DNA of 64,000 nucleotides from Nematostella vectensis (GCF_932526225.1 NC_064037.1:3377203-3441202); one strand, 5' to 3'; shown: positions 1-26,889, counted from the first letter of the stretch. The notes: generated from the sequence alone by a model not told the origin. Numbers and translations are program-made.

Positions 1-6778
<6,778 letters not shown>

Positions 6779-7108
6779 CTACGAGCGAGCGATGGAGTTC
6801 CCAATGGGCGCTTTGACTCCCATTTCCAGCGCTTCTTGTATGATGGAGCAGAAACCGCAGCACCACGTCATCAGCAGATCATTCACGAAGCTTCCCTCGA
6901 TTCCTTTCTGCTCTCTGACTTTGCCGCGGATTTGGGTCGCGAACCAAATATTCGCACACGGGACCATCAGGACGATACCACACATCAAGCAGTCTTCGCC
7001 CACTGCCTCAGCCGTCTTTCCGAACGTATAGCATGGCACACAGTACGTGGTCAAGCAAAGAGGAATATCGCTAAAGCAGCCGAAGAGACCGTTGCTGAAT
7101 TGACCCAT
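6779..7108 (-). CDS. PLAC8-family cysteine-rich protein (single exon, 109 aa)
   Basis: Short cysteine-rich protein of the PLAC8/cornifelin family. Members are small membrane-associated proteins linked to cell-size control, metal handling or transport; the role here is unknown. The frame is open from ATG to stop without introns. It shows the family layout: an N-terminal segment FGCFSDIPLCLTTYCVPCYT, then a cysteine/hydrophobic segment EDCLMCGIVLMVPCANI (about residues 38-54), a basic turn (RGKVREQKGIEG), and a C-terminal NDLLMTWCCGFCSIIQEALE. That C-terminal Cys-Cys-x-x-Cys motif with a following Gln/Glu is characteristic. The length is normal for the family. It is not part of an operon-like unit; neighbours are more than 1 kb away. 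Being intronless among intron-rich genes, it could be a retrocopy, but the frame is intact. Confidence 0.85.
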   Translation of the reverse strand: MGQFSNGLFGCFSDIPLCLTTYCVPCYTFGKTAEAVGEDCLMCGIVLMVPCANIWFATQIRGKVREQKGIEGSFVNDLLMTWCCGFCSIIQEALEMGVKAPIGNSIARS

Positions 7109-8430
7109 CTTGAGGTGGAATTCTTCCCTTGTAGGTCGAGATAAACCCTGCTTTCTTCCTGGCTAGCGTTGTTCTGATATGCTACCACTACCGGTCGGAT
7201 CGTTTTAGGCACACCCCAAGAGCACGTGGTACAGATATTCTCATTTTATTGGTTAATGCCTCATCATTATCGATGTCTCTAGGGGTTAAGTGTCCCCTGG
7301 GGTTATTTTGACGGGCAGAATTACCATGATTACAATAAAGCTGTAGCAGCTAATGCTAAGAATGCGGAAAAACTGAAAGGGAGCTTTCTTTTAGCATGTT
7401 TAGTCTTATCCCTATATAGTCTTATGTAAGACAAGGAGTAGTGTACACGCATTAGAGCATACCTTTGGAAATTGAAGGTTTTTATAACTAGATCCATTGT
7501 ATTATATTTAGAGGATGTCTCTTTCATGCACCTTACACATTGGACATATATCAGAACGGCACACGATAAGTACGTCTAAAAGCTTCTAAACTATGCCAAA
7601 GGCTTTGAAGGTTTTTGTTGCAGGATAAACGAATCCGAATGATTCCAAATATAGGGAGATTATAGAAACCGATAATAAATTATACTGTTATGAAACTTTC
7701 ATTGTTTTCTTCTTTGTTTTCAAGCTTGTGTCAGATGAATCTAGAATGATGTATTGTAATTTTAATCAAGGCGAACGATATTTGATATTGTACTACTGGT
7801 ATAATAGGAAGACAAACAGGTTTGAACTAGCAGGAGACTCCTGCGCATCCGCTTGTAGTTTTGGGCTCCCACTTGCAAAGGAGACTCGTTCCCAGTGCTT
7901 CCTAGCCTGCGTAGCGGCTCAAGGGAAGGGGAGGGAGCCGATACGCAGGCGAAGTGCTTCCTAGAGGTCAAAGGTTCTAGGAGTATAGAAAATGTACCAG
8001 GGAATGGAGGCTTTATCGTCTTATTAGTCTTCTTTTATACGGCGGTGAGTTTTGGAGATAGGTAAAAATTCTTATTTTGAAATGTGAAGTTTATTTGCAT
8101 ATATTTATTTTGAATTCATTGAAAGCCACTTAAAGCTGCAACTAACGATTTGCCTACGATTGTCTTTAATTCAAGTAATCTTTTATCGGAACATTTGTCA
8201 AAGTAGCAATATCACCAGTTTACTTCCGGTCAATGACGTAACAATCTCCGACGATTTTTAACGGAAAACGCGAAAAACATGTAATAATTTAGAGCGGATT
8301 GCCTGTTAGATAGTGTAGGTTAACAGGTTATTTTGTCAAGGTTGAGGTTTCAATTAACTTCTAATGTGGGATTGCAAAACTTTTGAATGAGACTTCTCAA
8401 CAAATTCCTTCCACGATTGCCAAGTTTATA
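7109..8430. other. Intergenic region between PLAC8 gene and mevalonate kinase
   Basis: No gene recognised. The only notable structure is a 47-bp foldback at 7906-7952 flanked by 12-bp direct repeats, listed separately. The right part holds the 3' UTR of the mevalonate kinase gene, and a minus-strand AATAAA (TTTATT on plus) occurs near 8103. Confidence 0.5.
7894..7964. mobile_element. Tiny foldback insertion with 12-bp direct repeats
   Basis: The arms CCTGCGTAGCGGCTC and GAGCCGATACGCAGG are near-perfect inverted repeats around a short purine-rich loop (7906-7952). AGTGCTTCCTAG occurs on both sides (7894-7905 and 7953-7964), as expected for a target-site duplication. It looks like a very short non-autonomous element or a MITE solo remnant. 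Confidence 0.6.
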
Positions 8431-15867
<7,437 letters not shown>

Positions 15868-15904
15868 CGCATTTAATAAAGACTAGTCCTAGACTAGCAA
15901 ACTA

Positions 15905-15946
15905 TCAAACTTTGTTTCGGTTTATAACAGCTGCCTCGTCCGCCAT
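15905..15946 (-). promoter_or_regulatory. Upstream ORF and YY1/TISU-like element of mevalonate kinase
   Basis: About 80 bp upstream of the mevalonate kinase ATG, the minus strand reads ACAAAATGGCGGAC. This resembles a YY1 site or TISU initiator. Its ATG opens a 13-codon frame (MADEAAVINRNKV, stop at 15905-15907) that ends before the main start. Whether it lies in the transcript depends on the cap site, which cannot be read from sequence. Confidence 0.45.
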
Positions 15947-16089
15947 TTTGTATTGGCAATGACCGCTGACAGAACCACAGGCGCCACAGGAGGCTCAAAT
16001 CTCTATTCGTCAGCTCATAAATTTTTATGAAATATTCGTCCTATAAAAACTCTTCTAAGCCTCTAGAAGTTTTTTTGGCCTCGTAAAGA

Positions 16090-16400
16090 GGGCCTATTTC
16101 TCCTTTTTTTCTTTATTTGCAACTAGGCGCAGATGTCGCACGATTACAAGGTTGTTGCTATGTATATGAGCACAATTTGATTCTGCACTTTAGAACGCAT
16201 CAGGACTAAAAAAACGGACATTTTTTTTCTGCCATCTGAGCCTCGGCATGTTTTAAGCATGTTCTTAAAATTTGGTGAAATCTCAGGCTGGACGTTCTTA
16301 AAAATGGCATTTGGTCTTTTTTTATACCTTTACACCATGCATGCATGAATCATTTTTGACATGTTAAGCTATGTAACAAATACGCGTCACATTTTTGTAG
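16090..16400 (-). repeat. Dispersed repeat related to 40540-40890 and 42165-42370
   Basis: It shares runs such as GAACATG, CTCAGATAGCA(G/A), TGGTGCATTCTAAAATGCAG and CAAATTTTAAG with two other places in the window, in inverse or direct orientation with about 20-30% divergence by eye. The exact ends are unclear. Confidence 0.5.
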
Positions 16401-16675
16401 TTTTTTTTTTTTAGATGAATCCAAGTTTGTTTGTACTTGGCACAAGTATTAGTCCCTCGTGATCCTTCGGAAAAATAAAATATAATTTGAAGTCGTGTCT
16501 TGACCACGGGAATTAGGATACTTTGTCAGCGATTTCTTAATAAAATTATCCAAAAATGCATTCCCAATTCGTATTGAATATTGTATTCAGCGAATAAAAT
16601 ATCTCTAACCATTGTGCGAAATGTCCCCTGCCTCCCGATTCAGCGAAATCCTTTCTCGTTATATTTCTATTTCTC

Positions 16676-16851
16676 TTGTCTAAAAACCCACACGATCGTT
16701 GTTTTCAACTCTCGAAACATTAGAACCTAAATACGAAGTTAGGTTCGGAGAACGTTCGGGCTAGTCACGAACACTCAAGAGGCTATGGTTACTCAGTACT
16801 GTTCAAATGTTTCGAGAGTTGAAAACAACGATCGCGTGGGTTTTTAGACAA
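16676..16851. mobile_element. Foldback element with about 46-bp arms
   Basis: The left arm (16676-16721), starting TTGTCTAAAAACCCAC and ending CTCTCGAAACATT, is almost perfectly inverse-complementary to the right arm (16806-16851), which ends GTGGGTTTTTAGACAA. The centre holds a smaller hairpin (GAACCTAA / TTAGGTTC). No coding capacity. The flanking target duplication is unclear. Confidence 0.8.
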
Positions 16852-17570
16852 TACCCGCAATAATTGATCACGCTACTGTCATACAATGTTTTATGTTATT
16901 AACATTCTAGAAAAGCGCAAAATCGTTATTCGATGAAGAAGCGGGGGCCATATGTTTGTACGAGTTTTATTTGATATTTAGTTTAGTTGATGGGGAAGAA
17001 TTGTGAAAAAGTAATTAAAATAAAACAGAGGAAACAGTTTCAAGAAGGACATATTTGTTTAACAAATAATATAATTATAATAGAATATAAAAAAATAAAA
17101 TATAAAATAATACATTAATTACAGTATTTACAGTAAACTCCCCTGTTACGTTATTTTGACATCGAAATTTAAATAATAGCAAATAAAAAATATAGAAACC
17201 CTTCAGAAGGGATTTAAAAGCGTGAAACATAAAATATATATATTAAGCATAATTTAAATAATAATTTAGGTATGATATTCGTTGTGGAATTTCAGAAATA
17301 ATCCACGTTCCATTTACCTTTTCTCATGGCCGTCATGGGCTCGTCACGCTAGGCACAATGGCTTACCAACGTGAAAAATGCAAAGTGAATTCAAAATAGA
17401 CTACGCCCCCTTCAGTTTCCTTTGCAGCCGTCCGCGTTAGTCGGAGCACTTTCGAAACTGACCAACGCGGACGTCCACTTTCTCTTATGTGGGTTGACTA
17501 CGCCCACCACCCTCCTCCAACACCCCAGGAATTTCCTTCATCCGTGGGAGTGGACTTTGTTCTGGAATTG

Positions 17571-20500
17571 TTAGAGGCCAAGGGACCCGTAAGAGGCCGA
17601 AAAAGACTCTTCTAAAAGGCTCTGATTGGCTGCCTCTCGGAAGCTCCGCCTTGTCCAGCCGTAGACTATAGAGTTTAGAAAGCCCTGCATAGGCGCTGTC
17701 AAGCCCTGCAAAACAGGATTGGAAAAGCATTATCAAATAAGGGTGGACCTTGGAACTTTTGAGGGAAGGGGGGGAGTTCAGTTGAGCAGGACTTTTTTTC
17801 ATAAGCACGTCCCCCCTCCAAAAAAAAAAAGCCTTTTCCTCTTCAAAAGTTAAACAGTCGGCCTCTTGGTTTACCCTTGCCATCCAATTTTGGATCACAA
17901 ATGCCTGTGAAACGTATAAAGCCAGTCACACCTATCAAGAATCAAGGCTGCATGGAGCTGAGCAACTAAGCTGCACCGCTGTGCAGCCAAAGAAATGTGT
18001 CTCTATGCTACTGCAGCAGTTTCCAGATACGGAATTAGTTGCCACAGGCACCACCCCCCCCCCCCCAAGTCCCTTTTTGGGGGACCTTTGTATACATTTG
18101 GAACCTCCTGGTCCGGGTCACACTCACAGCCCCCCCTTAGAGTACTTCCAGCTTACAAAATAGACAACACAGTTTTACTTTTTTCTGATTCTGCTGTGTT
18201 GATGATTGTAGTATTGTCTTATTACCTGGATAACAAACAATGGGAAGTATTTCCTCAGTAGGATATTCGTGTTGTCCTCCTTCATGTCTCGGTCCAGATC
18301 AGTTGCTGCCACTATCAGTGCTGTGAAGAGATGTCAGGAATACCGTAAATGATCTAATAAATACTGGGGGCATTTATTAAAGTTTGAGGGTCTAATGGGG
18401 TGCATTCAATAGGTAGGAGGCGATTTGTAATAAAAAAAACATTAAATAAATTCTAGTTTTACCAGATATGTACCACTTTACATTTTAAAACCTAATAATA
18501 TGTGGCCACGAATAATGCCCATGTGGAGCAGTAACACTTTTACTTATAGCTGAGAGGCCCCATATACTGACATGCTAACAGACTGAGCCATCTGTGCTGA
18601 GAGGCCCCATATACTGACGTGCTAACAGACTGAGCCATCTGTGCTGAGAGGCCCCATATACTGACATGCTAACAGACTGGGCCATCTGTGGTGAGAGACC
18701 TCATATACTGACGTGCTCACAAACTGGGCCATCTGTGGTGAGAGGCCCCATATACTGACATGCTAACAGACTGGGCCATCTGTGGCGAGAGGCCCCATAT
18801 ACTGACATGCTAACAGACTGGGCCACCTGTGGCGAGAGGCCCCATATACTGACGTGCTAACAGACTGAGCCATCTGCGACGAGAGGCCCCATATACTGAC
18901 ATGCTAACAGACTGGGCCATCTGTGGTGAGAGGCCCCATATACTAACATGCTAACAGACTGGGCCATCTGTGGTGAGAGGCCCCATATACTGACATGCTA
19001 ACAGACTGGGCCATCTGTGGTGAGAGGCCCCATATACTGACATGCTAACAGACTGAGCCATCTGCGACGAGAGGCCCCATATACTGACATGCTAACAAAC
19101 TGGGCCATCTGTGGTGAGAGGCCCCATATACTGACATGCTAACAGACTGGGCCATCTGTAGTGAGAGGCCCCATATACTGACGTGCTAACAGACTGGGCC
19201 ATCTGTAGTGAGAGGACCCATATACTGACGTGCTCACAAACTGGGCCATCTGTGGTGAGAGGCCCCATATACTGACATGCTAACAGACTGGGCCATCTGT
19301 GGCGAGAGGCCCCATATACTGACGTGCTAACAGACTGGGCCATCTGTAGTGAGAGGCCCCATATACTGACGTGCTAACAGACTGGGCCATCTGTAGTGAG
19401 AGGCCTCATATACTGACATGCTAACAGACTGAGCCATCTGCGGTGAGAGGCCCCATATACTGACGTGCTAACAGACTGGGCCATCTGTGGTGAGAGGCCC
19501 CATATACTGACGTGCTCACAAACTGGGCCATCTGTGGTGAGAGGCCCCATATACTGACATGCTAACAGACTGGGCCATCTGTGGTGAGAGGCCCCATATA
19601 CTGACATGCTAACAGACTGGGCCATCTGTGGTGAGAGGCCCCATATACTGACATGCTAACAGACTGAGCCATCTGCGACGAGAGGCCCCATATACTGACA
19701 TGCTAACAAACTGGGCCATCTGTGGTGAGAGGCCTCATATACTGACATGCTAACAGACTGGGCCATCTGTGGTGAGAGGCCCCATATACTGACATGCTAA
19801 CAGACTGAGCCATCTGCGACGAGAGGCCCCATATACTGACGTGCTAACAAACTGGGCCATCTGTGGCGAGAGGCCCCATATACTGACGTGCTAACAAACT
19901 GGGCCATCTGTGGCGAGAGGCCCCATATACTGACGTGCTAACAGACTGGGCCATCTGTAGTGAGAGGCCTCATATACTGACATGCTAACAGACTGAGCCA
20001 TCTGCGATGAGAGGCCCCATATACTGACGTGCTAACAAACTGGGCCATCTGTAGTGAGAGGACCCATATACTGACGTGCTCACAAACTGGGCCATCTGTG
20101 GTGAGAGGCCCCATATACTGACATGCTAACAGACTGGGCCATCTGTGGCGAGAGGCCCCATATACTGACGTGCTAACAGACTGGGCCATCTGTAGTGAGA
20201 GGCCCCATATACTGACGTGCTAACAGACTGGGCCATCTGTAGTGAGAGGCCTCATATACTGACATGCTAACAGACTGAGCCATCTGCGGCGAGAGGCCCC
20301 ATATACTGACGTGCTAACAGACTGGGCCATCTGTGGTGAGAGGCCCCATATACTGACGTGCTCACAAACTGGGCCATCTGTGGTGAGAGGCCCCATATAC
20401 TGACATGCTAACAGACTGGGCCATCTGTGGTGAGAGGCCCCATATACTGACATGCTAACAGACTGGGCCATCTGTGGTGAGAGGCCCCATATACTGACAT

Positions 20501-23500
20501 GCTAACAGACTGAGCCATCTGCGACGAGAGGCCCCATATACTGACATGCTAACAAACTGGGCCATCTGTGGTGAGAGGCCTCATATACTGACATGCTAAC
20601 AGACTGGGCCATCTGTGGTGAGAGGCCCCATATACTGACATGCTAACAGACTGAGCCATCTGCGACGAGAGGCCCCATATACTGACGTGCTAACAAACTG
20701 GGCCATCTGTGGCGAGAGGCCCCATATACTGACGTGCTAACAAACTGGGCCATCTGTGGCGAGAGGCCCCATATACTGACGTGCTAACAGACTGGGCCAT
20801 CTGTAGTGAGAGGCCTCATATACTGACATGCTAACAGACTGAGCCATCTGCGATGAGAGGCCCCATATACTGACGTGCTAACAAACTGGGCCATCTGTGG
20901 CGAGAGGCCCCATATACTGACGTGCTAACAGACTGGGCCATCTGTAGTGAGAGGCCCCATATACTGACGTGCTAACAGACTGGGCCATCTGTAGTGAGAG
21001 GCCTCATATACTGACATGCTAACAGACTGAGCCATCTGCGGCGAGAGGCCCCATATACTGACGTGCTAACAGACTGGGCCATCTGTGGTGAGAGGCCCCA
21101 TATACTGACGTGCTCACAAACTGGGCCATCTGTGGTGAGAGGACCCATATACTGACGTGCTCACAAACTGGGCCATCTGTGGTGAGAGGCCCCATATACT
21201 GACTTGCTCACAAACTGGGCCATCTGTGGTGAGAGGCCCCATATACTGACGTGCTCACAAACTGGGCCATCTGTGGTGAGAGGCCCCATATACTGACGTG
21301 CTCACAAACTGGGCCATCTGTGGTGAGAGGCCCCATATACTGACGTGCTCACAAACTGGGCCATCTGTGGTGAGAGGACCCATATACTGACGTGCTAACA
21401 AACTGGGCCATCTGTGGTGAGAGGCCCCATATACTGAGGTGCTCACAAACTGGGCCATCTGTGGTGAGAGGCCCCATATAATGACGTGCTCACAAACTGG
21501 GCCATCTGTGGTGAGAGGCCCCATATACTGACGTGCTCACAAACTGGGGCATCTGTGGTGAGAGGCCCCATATACTGACGTGCTCACAAACTGGGCCATC
21601 TGTGGTGAGAGGCCCCATATACTGACGTGCTAACAAACTGGGCCATCTGTGGTGAGAGGCCCCATATACTGACGTGCTAACAAACAGGGGCATCTGTGGT
21701 GAGAGGCCCCATATACTGACGTGCTAACAAACTGGGCCATCTGTGGTGAGAGGCCCCATATACTGACGTGCTTACAGACTGGGCCATCTGTAGTGAGAGG
21801 CCTCATATACTGACATGCTAACAGACTGAGCCATCTGCGGCGAGGGGCCCCATATACTGACATGCTAACAGACTGGGCCATCTGTGGTGAGAGGACCCAT
21901 ATACTGACATGCTAACAAACTGGGCCATTTGTGGTGAGAGGCCCCATATACTGACGTGCTCACAAACTGGGCCATCTGTGATTCTACAGTTGTTGGCACC
22001 CCTTGGTACTGTACTCGTTATACTGCTAACCCTAAATCCCTGCCAAACTTTACCTGGTGACCAGCACACTAGGAACACCATAATGTAGAGAAAGATTCTT
22101 TGTCTCATGTCATCAATACCCGCCCTTTGCCTGTCGGTCAGGATTCCTTTTAAGAAAAAGAAACAGTTTTGAAATGCAAGGAAGCACCACCACAACAGCA
22201 CAAAGAACTACTGGCATACTGAACAGTTTGGTCCAGATCTTGACCCACCCAGCACACTCTTACTGATCAAGGAATAACACATACTTTTTCAAAATGTGTA
22301 ATGTAACCAAAATAAAAATAAACTTAGTGTAATCAACCTGTAATGTAGCCTTGGCTGCAATAAGTTTAGAATAAATCATTATTATTGTTGTTGTCATTGT
22401 AGTCATTATCACTGCAACAGGGACATCATTGTTGCTGCAGTGTTGCAGTTGTTGTTGGCTGATCAAATAAACCATGATTCCAAACAGTCAATCTACGAAA
22501 ATTTATAGCAGAACCTAAAAGTAATTGCAACACAAACAATTTTATAAATGATAAGAAAAGACACTAGCATTCCAAAAGTTCTCCAAAGTTCTCTTGGGGG
22601 AGCATCTTGAAGTTTGACAGCGCGTAAAAATAACGAAACTTTCTAACTTTTTTTTGCTTCCAAAGCGCTTCCTCATGTCGTAGTACAGCTAAAGCTAAGA
22701 AAAAAGCCAAATTTGAGTCGCAATACTGGTGCAGATACAATGGGGAACAGTGGGTTTTTTTTAAAATATAATCGACTAAGACTGGAGGTGACTTCTCTAT
22801 TAGTATAATTAGCTCTATTAGTATAATTATCAAAGAGACAGTATGTACCTGATCGCAACACAGCTTTTCGATAAAGACGTTCTGCCAGGAAATACATTAC
22901 CTTTAAAGAGAAGAAAAAAGATGTCACTAAAACCAATATGAAATTATTATTTTTTGTTGAGTTTACCATCCTGTCACCACCACTAAGCATACAGGAATTT
23001 TATTCTAAGATTGCTTCATGCTGGGTAGAGTCTATACCAATGAAAACATCTCATAGCCATTTCTTTTCTTTTTCTTCTCTTCTTGTATCTTTTTCATGGT
23101 GGTTTTCTCCTTCTTCTCTCTGTCTCACTTTGTCCAGTAACGAAAATAGGTCTTATAAAACATTGTTATGTGATGAGAATTAGTTGTACTTGGTGGTTGG
23201 GGAGAAGTGAATGCTTTGACTTACCAATAAAGCAAGGATGGAGATACCAAGAGTTGATGCGAGCATCACAGAGCCATACACTTGCCAGAGCTGCTTCTCT
23301 CCAGCCTGAAAAAGAATATACACAAATTGAGGGAGTGTTTTAGGGGGGGGGGGGGGGGTCAAGAATCAGCAAAATCCGCAGTCACGATTATTAGAACCGA
23401 AATATAACGTTAAATTTTCAATAGATCCGGAATCTGGTACATTTAAAGAATCTGACAATCTGTTCAATTTTTTTCTTTAAAACCTACTCATCCCGCATTT

Positions 23501-26500
23501 TAGCCCCCCTTCTAGCGACAACACATAATCTTTACAGGGATCTGATGTGTGTAATATTCCAGGGCTTTCAATTTGGGCTGCACAGACTCTTTTTTATATT
23601 AGTAGTGGAAACTTACATAGATTCCCAGATATGTAAGCTTCACGACAGACTTGACACAGACTTTGTGCACTTGACACTCATTTTATTACAAAAAGGTAAA
23701 AAATTAAAATTTGCAGTCACATTTGTCAAAAATCTAGTTGCAAATTGACCATTTGGTTTCTTAAGTAACTCTGTTTCCTATACTCATATAGTACTTACAA
23801 AACTGGAGGCTCTTGGTCGATCAAACAAGAGGAGACATCTGCAGCCAATAAAGAATAACCACCATTTGATACACATACCATATGTCTGCTCTATTAAGCA
23901 TTTATTTCATAGATAAACGGAATAAGTATAAATTTAGGTTGGCCAATTGATGTATGTGACTATTAAATCAAATTTAATTTAAGGCCCTAAGAGATAGCAG
24001 ATTCTATGTAATAGCTCAGAGGAAAATTTTATACCCTAAGAGATAAGGGGGGCATTATGATTTTTGGAGGAGGGGGGCATTGCATGTTTGCATGGTAAAT
24101 ACACATCTAAAGGGAGTCTCCCTCAGCCCAAGATAAGATGAAAGAAGGACTTACCTAGAACAATGCACTTTGTTCTTATGAGCCATTATATGCATCTTGG
24201 TTATCAGAGGGACCATCAACAACACTGGTATAGACCTGAATAATTATAGGTCATTGCATATGGCAGTTTAAAAAGAACTCATCAGTCTTTGTCTTTACGT
24301 TTTGCGTGAAGGAAGCAACAGCTAATTAAAAGACACTGTATGCAATAAAAGTCAGTCCACTGGTAGATGTTTGCTTTAGATGCCCCAGCTTTCATTTGAA
24401 ATGACTGCCATTTTGAATTATGCAAAGCCTGCATGATCTGGGAGAGGTAGAGGGCATAATATATAAATCAAGAGTCCCTTTTGCAAACACCATCAAGTAA
24501 ATGCAGGCAAAATTATACTAGTTTCCTGTGGACAGAGATAATAAGGAGGATCTAAAAGATAATAGGGAATTTTCCTGCAAAACATACACCAGTCAGACTA
24601 ATACAAATCAAAACAAGGTTGCAAAGGAATGTTTAACGCCTCTGTGTAACAGAGTAGTTTCTGTCGAATCTGTTTTACGGAGGCATTTTAGATACCTTTT
24701 CAACCTTATGTTGATTTGTACCTTGTCTACACCATCTGTAGTCTTTTAGTTATACCAATCAAACTAATAGTCAAACAAATTAAAAGTGAAATTGATGCAT
24801 GCAAAATTTCCAGTAGCAAAAGTCCCCATCATCTAAACTCCACAAGAAAATCACTGATAATAGTGGGATAGCGGGATCCCTGTGAGATCTACCTAAAACA
24901 GGGGATAAGGATGACACTTAAGGGAACACTTTATGGCCTGTGTATGTCACTCTTTTGTAACTTACCAGCAAATGGCATAGAGTATGGCAAACAACCAGGA
25001 ATAGAAACTATTAGTTGAGACCTAAAAAAACACAAGAGAATAGATCAATGAATGAAAATTTCCATTGAAAAAGAATTGCGCCTTCGCCTGAATTGCTAGC
25101 TGTAAGGCAACTTACCGTGGTGAAGTATAAATTCTGTATTCCATAAGTCCTCTCCTTTAGTCGGATAAAGACATTGAGTGCATAATTGACTGTCAGCAAA
25201 AATGTGGCTATATGAAAAATCTAAAACAAAAAAAGATGGCAAAAAACATGAATTCTGCTTGAATTAAAATGTCAAAAGATTTTTGAAGTATTATAAACAA
25301 TTCATAATCAATAGTTACCTCAGAAATAGCATCTATCAGGAAGCATGGCCTGAAGATTTTCTCTTTGTCAGGAGAACTAAGCCAAAGAGCAGCCCCAGAT
25401 AACCAAGTAAGAGCCAACAAGAAATCAGCAAGGGCAAGGTGAAATAACGGCCGCACCTAGAGAACCAACGATTAATTGATAACAACTGAGACTAGGATGA
25501 CAAACAGGAACAGGGCTATAATTAGAAAGGGGAAAATACTCTCTGTAATTTAAATCAATCTAGTTTGTCTGCTTTGCAATCTACTGCCTTTCAAGGATCA
25601 CCATCCAGTTTTTTTTTAACAGCAGTCATGCCAAACAGATTGAAAGGTAGGACTACAAAAAAGATGGTTTCTGTCCTTAGTATTTTTTAAGGGATATTAA
25701 ATTTTGAGATCTTTCAGACACTGTTTGACATCATATTCAAGGTTTAGTGGACTCCAAGGTACAAAATTTATTTTGTTACAACAAAACAACACTAATGAGA
25801 GGTTACTGCGAGTTTCCAAAAATATACTTCACCTGTAATAAAATTTTTACCTCCGGACTTTTAACCACTCGTCTAGATAGAGAGAAGGCTATTACTGAGC
25901 CTGCGCCGAGCATGCTGTTGAGTGAACAATTCAATGGTAAGAATCACATTTAATACAGGCAATGCAAATATCCAACTGCCAAAATGTGAAATCTTTATAT
26001 CTACATTCGAATACAGTAAGAGATACCTTAATAAAGAAGAAACACAATAGATAATGCTGACAGTCTTGAATTTCTGAAAATAAACTGTATATTTAGTGAA
26101 GGATACAAAATATACAGTACATCATGACCATCACATCAGAAACTCAGAATTTTTGTCTTATGACTAGGAGGATATATACAATGATACTGTATAATGCGAT
26201 ATCATAAAAGGATAAACTAAGGTAAAAAAAAGAGCAGGGTTTTTTCAGTGAGAAAGAAAAAATAAACCAATAAGTTTCTGTGGGCTGGTGATCAGAGAAA
26301 TATATGAGACATTGGCTTAACACCTTAACAGCATGGGTGCTTTCCTTACTGAGAGATTCTCCTTACAACGTAAAAACATTTTCCTGTTAACAAAATTATT
26401 TATAGAACTTGAGAAAATATCAACGTACTAATTCTTACCGAATAATCATCTGGATTAATCAGGTCAATCATACAATATCCAGGGATTATTCTCGTTGAGT

Positions 26501-26537
26501 TTTGTGAGAGAACATGAGGTCTTTGGAATCCTGCCAT
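17571..26537 (-). CDS. TMEM116: Seven-transmembrane receptor, TMEM116-like, 13 exons, complete (361 aa)
   Basis: Rhodopsin/cAMP-receptor-like 7TM protein; ligand unknown. Exons: 26439-26537 (ATG), 26027-26073, 25851-25914, 25319-25456, 25116-25220, 24966-25021, 24155-24235, 23799-23838, 23225-23305, 22849-22900, 22054-22146, 18226-18320, 17571-17705. They sum to 1086 nt with all phases consistent. Visible segments: TM1 TVSIIYCVSSLL...AGSVIAFSLSRR, TM2 LFHLALADFLLALTWLSGAAL, TM3 IFHIATFLLTVNYALNVFIR, TM4 YSWLFAILYAICWSIPVLLM, TM5 VYGSVMLASTLGISILALLV, TM6 IFLYIMVFLVCWSPALIV, TM7 PLFVIQGLTAPMQGFLNSIVYGW. The GxLNxxVYGW end resembles TMEM116 and GPR157-type receptors. No classical DRY motif follows TM3. 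Intron 11 contains the 47-bp satellite. The start codon lies in a TISU-like context. Family assignment is from remembered similarity; the 7TM nature is clear. Confidence 0.75.
18551..21980. repeat. 47-bp minisatellite, 73 copies, with higher-order structure
   Basis: The unit is built on AGAGGCCCCATATACTGACA, TGCTAACAGACTGGGCCATC and TGTGGTG (47 bp); 3430 bp equals 73 units. Variants (A/G in TGAC[A/G]TG, TAACAGA versus TCACAAA, GTGGTG/GTAGTG/GCGACG) recur in a 6-unit, 282-bp pattern. A block of 18 units (846 bp) is repeated: about 19092-19625 is nearly identical to 19938-20471. Units from about 21100 on are more uniform and carry the TCACAAA variant. The array lies within intron 11 of the 7TM gene. 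Because 47 is not a multiple of 3, short frames of about 83 codons recur on the minus strand; they have no coding signature. Confidence 0.97.
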
Positions 26538-26541
26538 CTTG
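26527..26541 (-). promoter_or_regulatory. TISU-like start context of the 7TM gene
   Basis: The initiation codon sits in CAAGATGGCAGG on the minus strand. This matches 10 of 12 positions of the TISU consensus (SAASATGGCGGC), which in animals couples YY1-type transcription with initiation from very short 5' UTRs. Prediction only. Confidence 0.4.
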
Positions 26542-26738
26542 TCAAAGTCCACCTTTTTCTCTTTTACGACATAATTTCAGTTGCTTTCAGTTTCATGCTT
26601 GAACGTTTCAAGGCTCCACGTTATCAGTAGTTCTTATCAGACATCCGCTTCATCTTCGTGTTTTTGTGAATGCGTTTCGTATTGAGAAAAGAAAACAAAA
26701 CTTCCAAACAAAGTCCAAGGCTTTGAGCTACGAGAAGC

Positions 26739-26787
26739 AATTTCCCACCGACGTATATTGTGGTCGAGTCCGCGGACTCCCAGCGGT
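26739..26787 (+). repeat. Left partner of a 49-bp inverted repeat (right partner 30504-30552)
   Basis: CAATTTCCCACCGACGTATA followed by TTGTGGTCGAGTCCGC and CCAGCGGTC. Its near-exact inverse complement is at 30504-30552, enclosing 3.7 kb of repeats. GAGCTAC also occurs just outside both copies. Could be ends of a composite element or duplicated promoter sequence. Confidence 0.7.
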
Positions 26788-26889
26788 CCCCCCCCCCTCA
26801 GAGGTTGGTACTTCAAATATGATCGGTGAAGTGTGTTCAAGATACAATATAAGTGAACTGCACCCCGGCAACCTTAGAAGGCGTTAGCA

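Larger units (their letters stand above)
15947..17570. other. Intergenic region between mevalonate kinase and the 7TM gene
   Basis: No gene recognised. It holds one copy of a dispersed repeat (about 16090-16400) and a long-armed foldback (16676-16851), both listed separately. The remainder, about 16860-17300, is AT-rich without visible structure. The part near 17571 should include the 3' UTR of the 7TM gene. Confidence 0.5.

Noticed and set aside
18551-21980. CRISPR-like regular array
   Set aside because: Units are contiguous without unique spacers, and the host is a eukaryote; it is a minisatellite.
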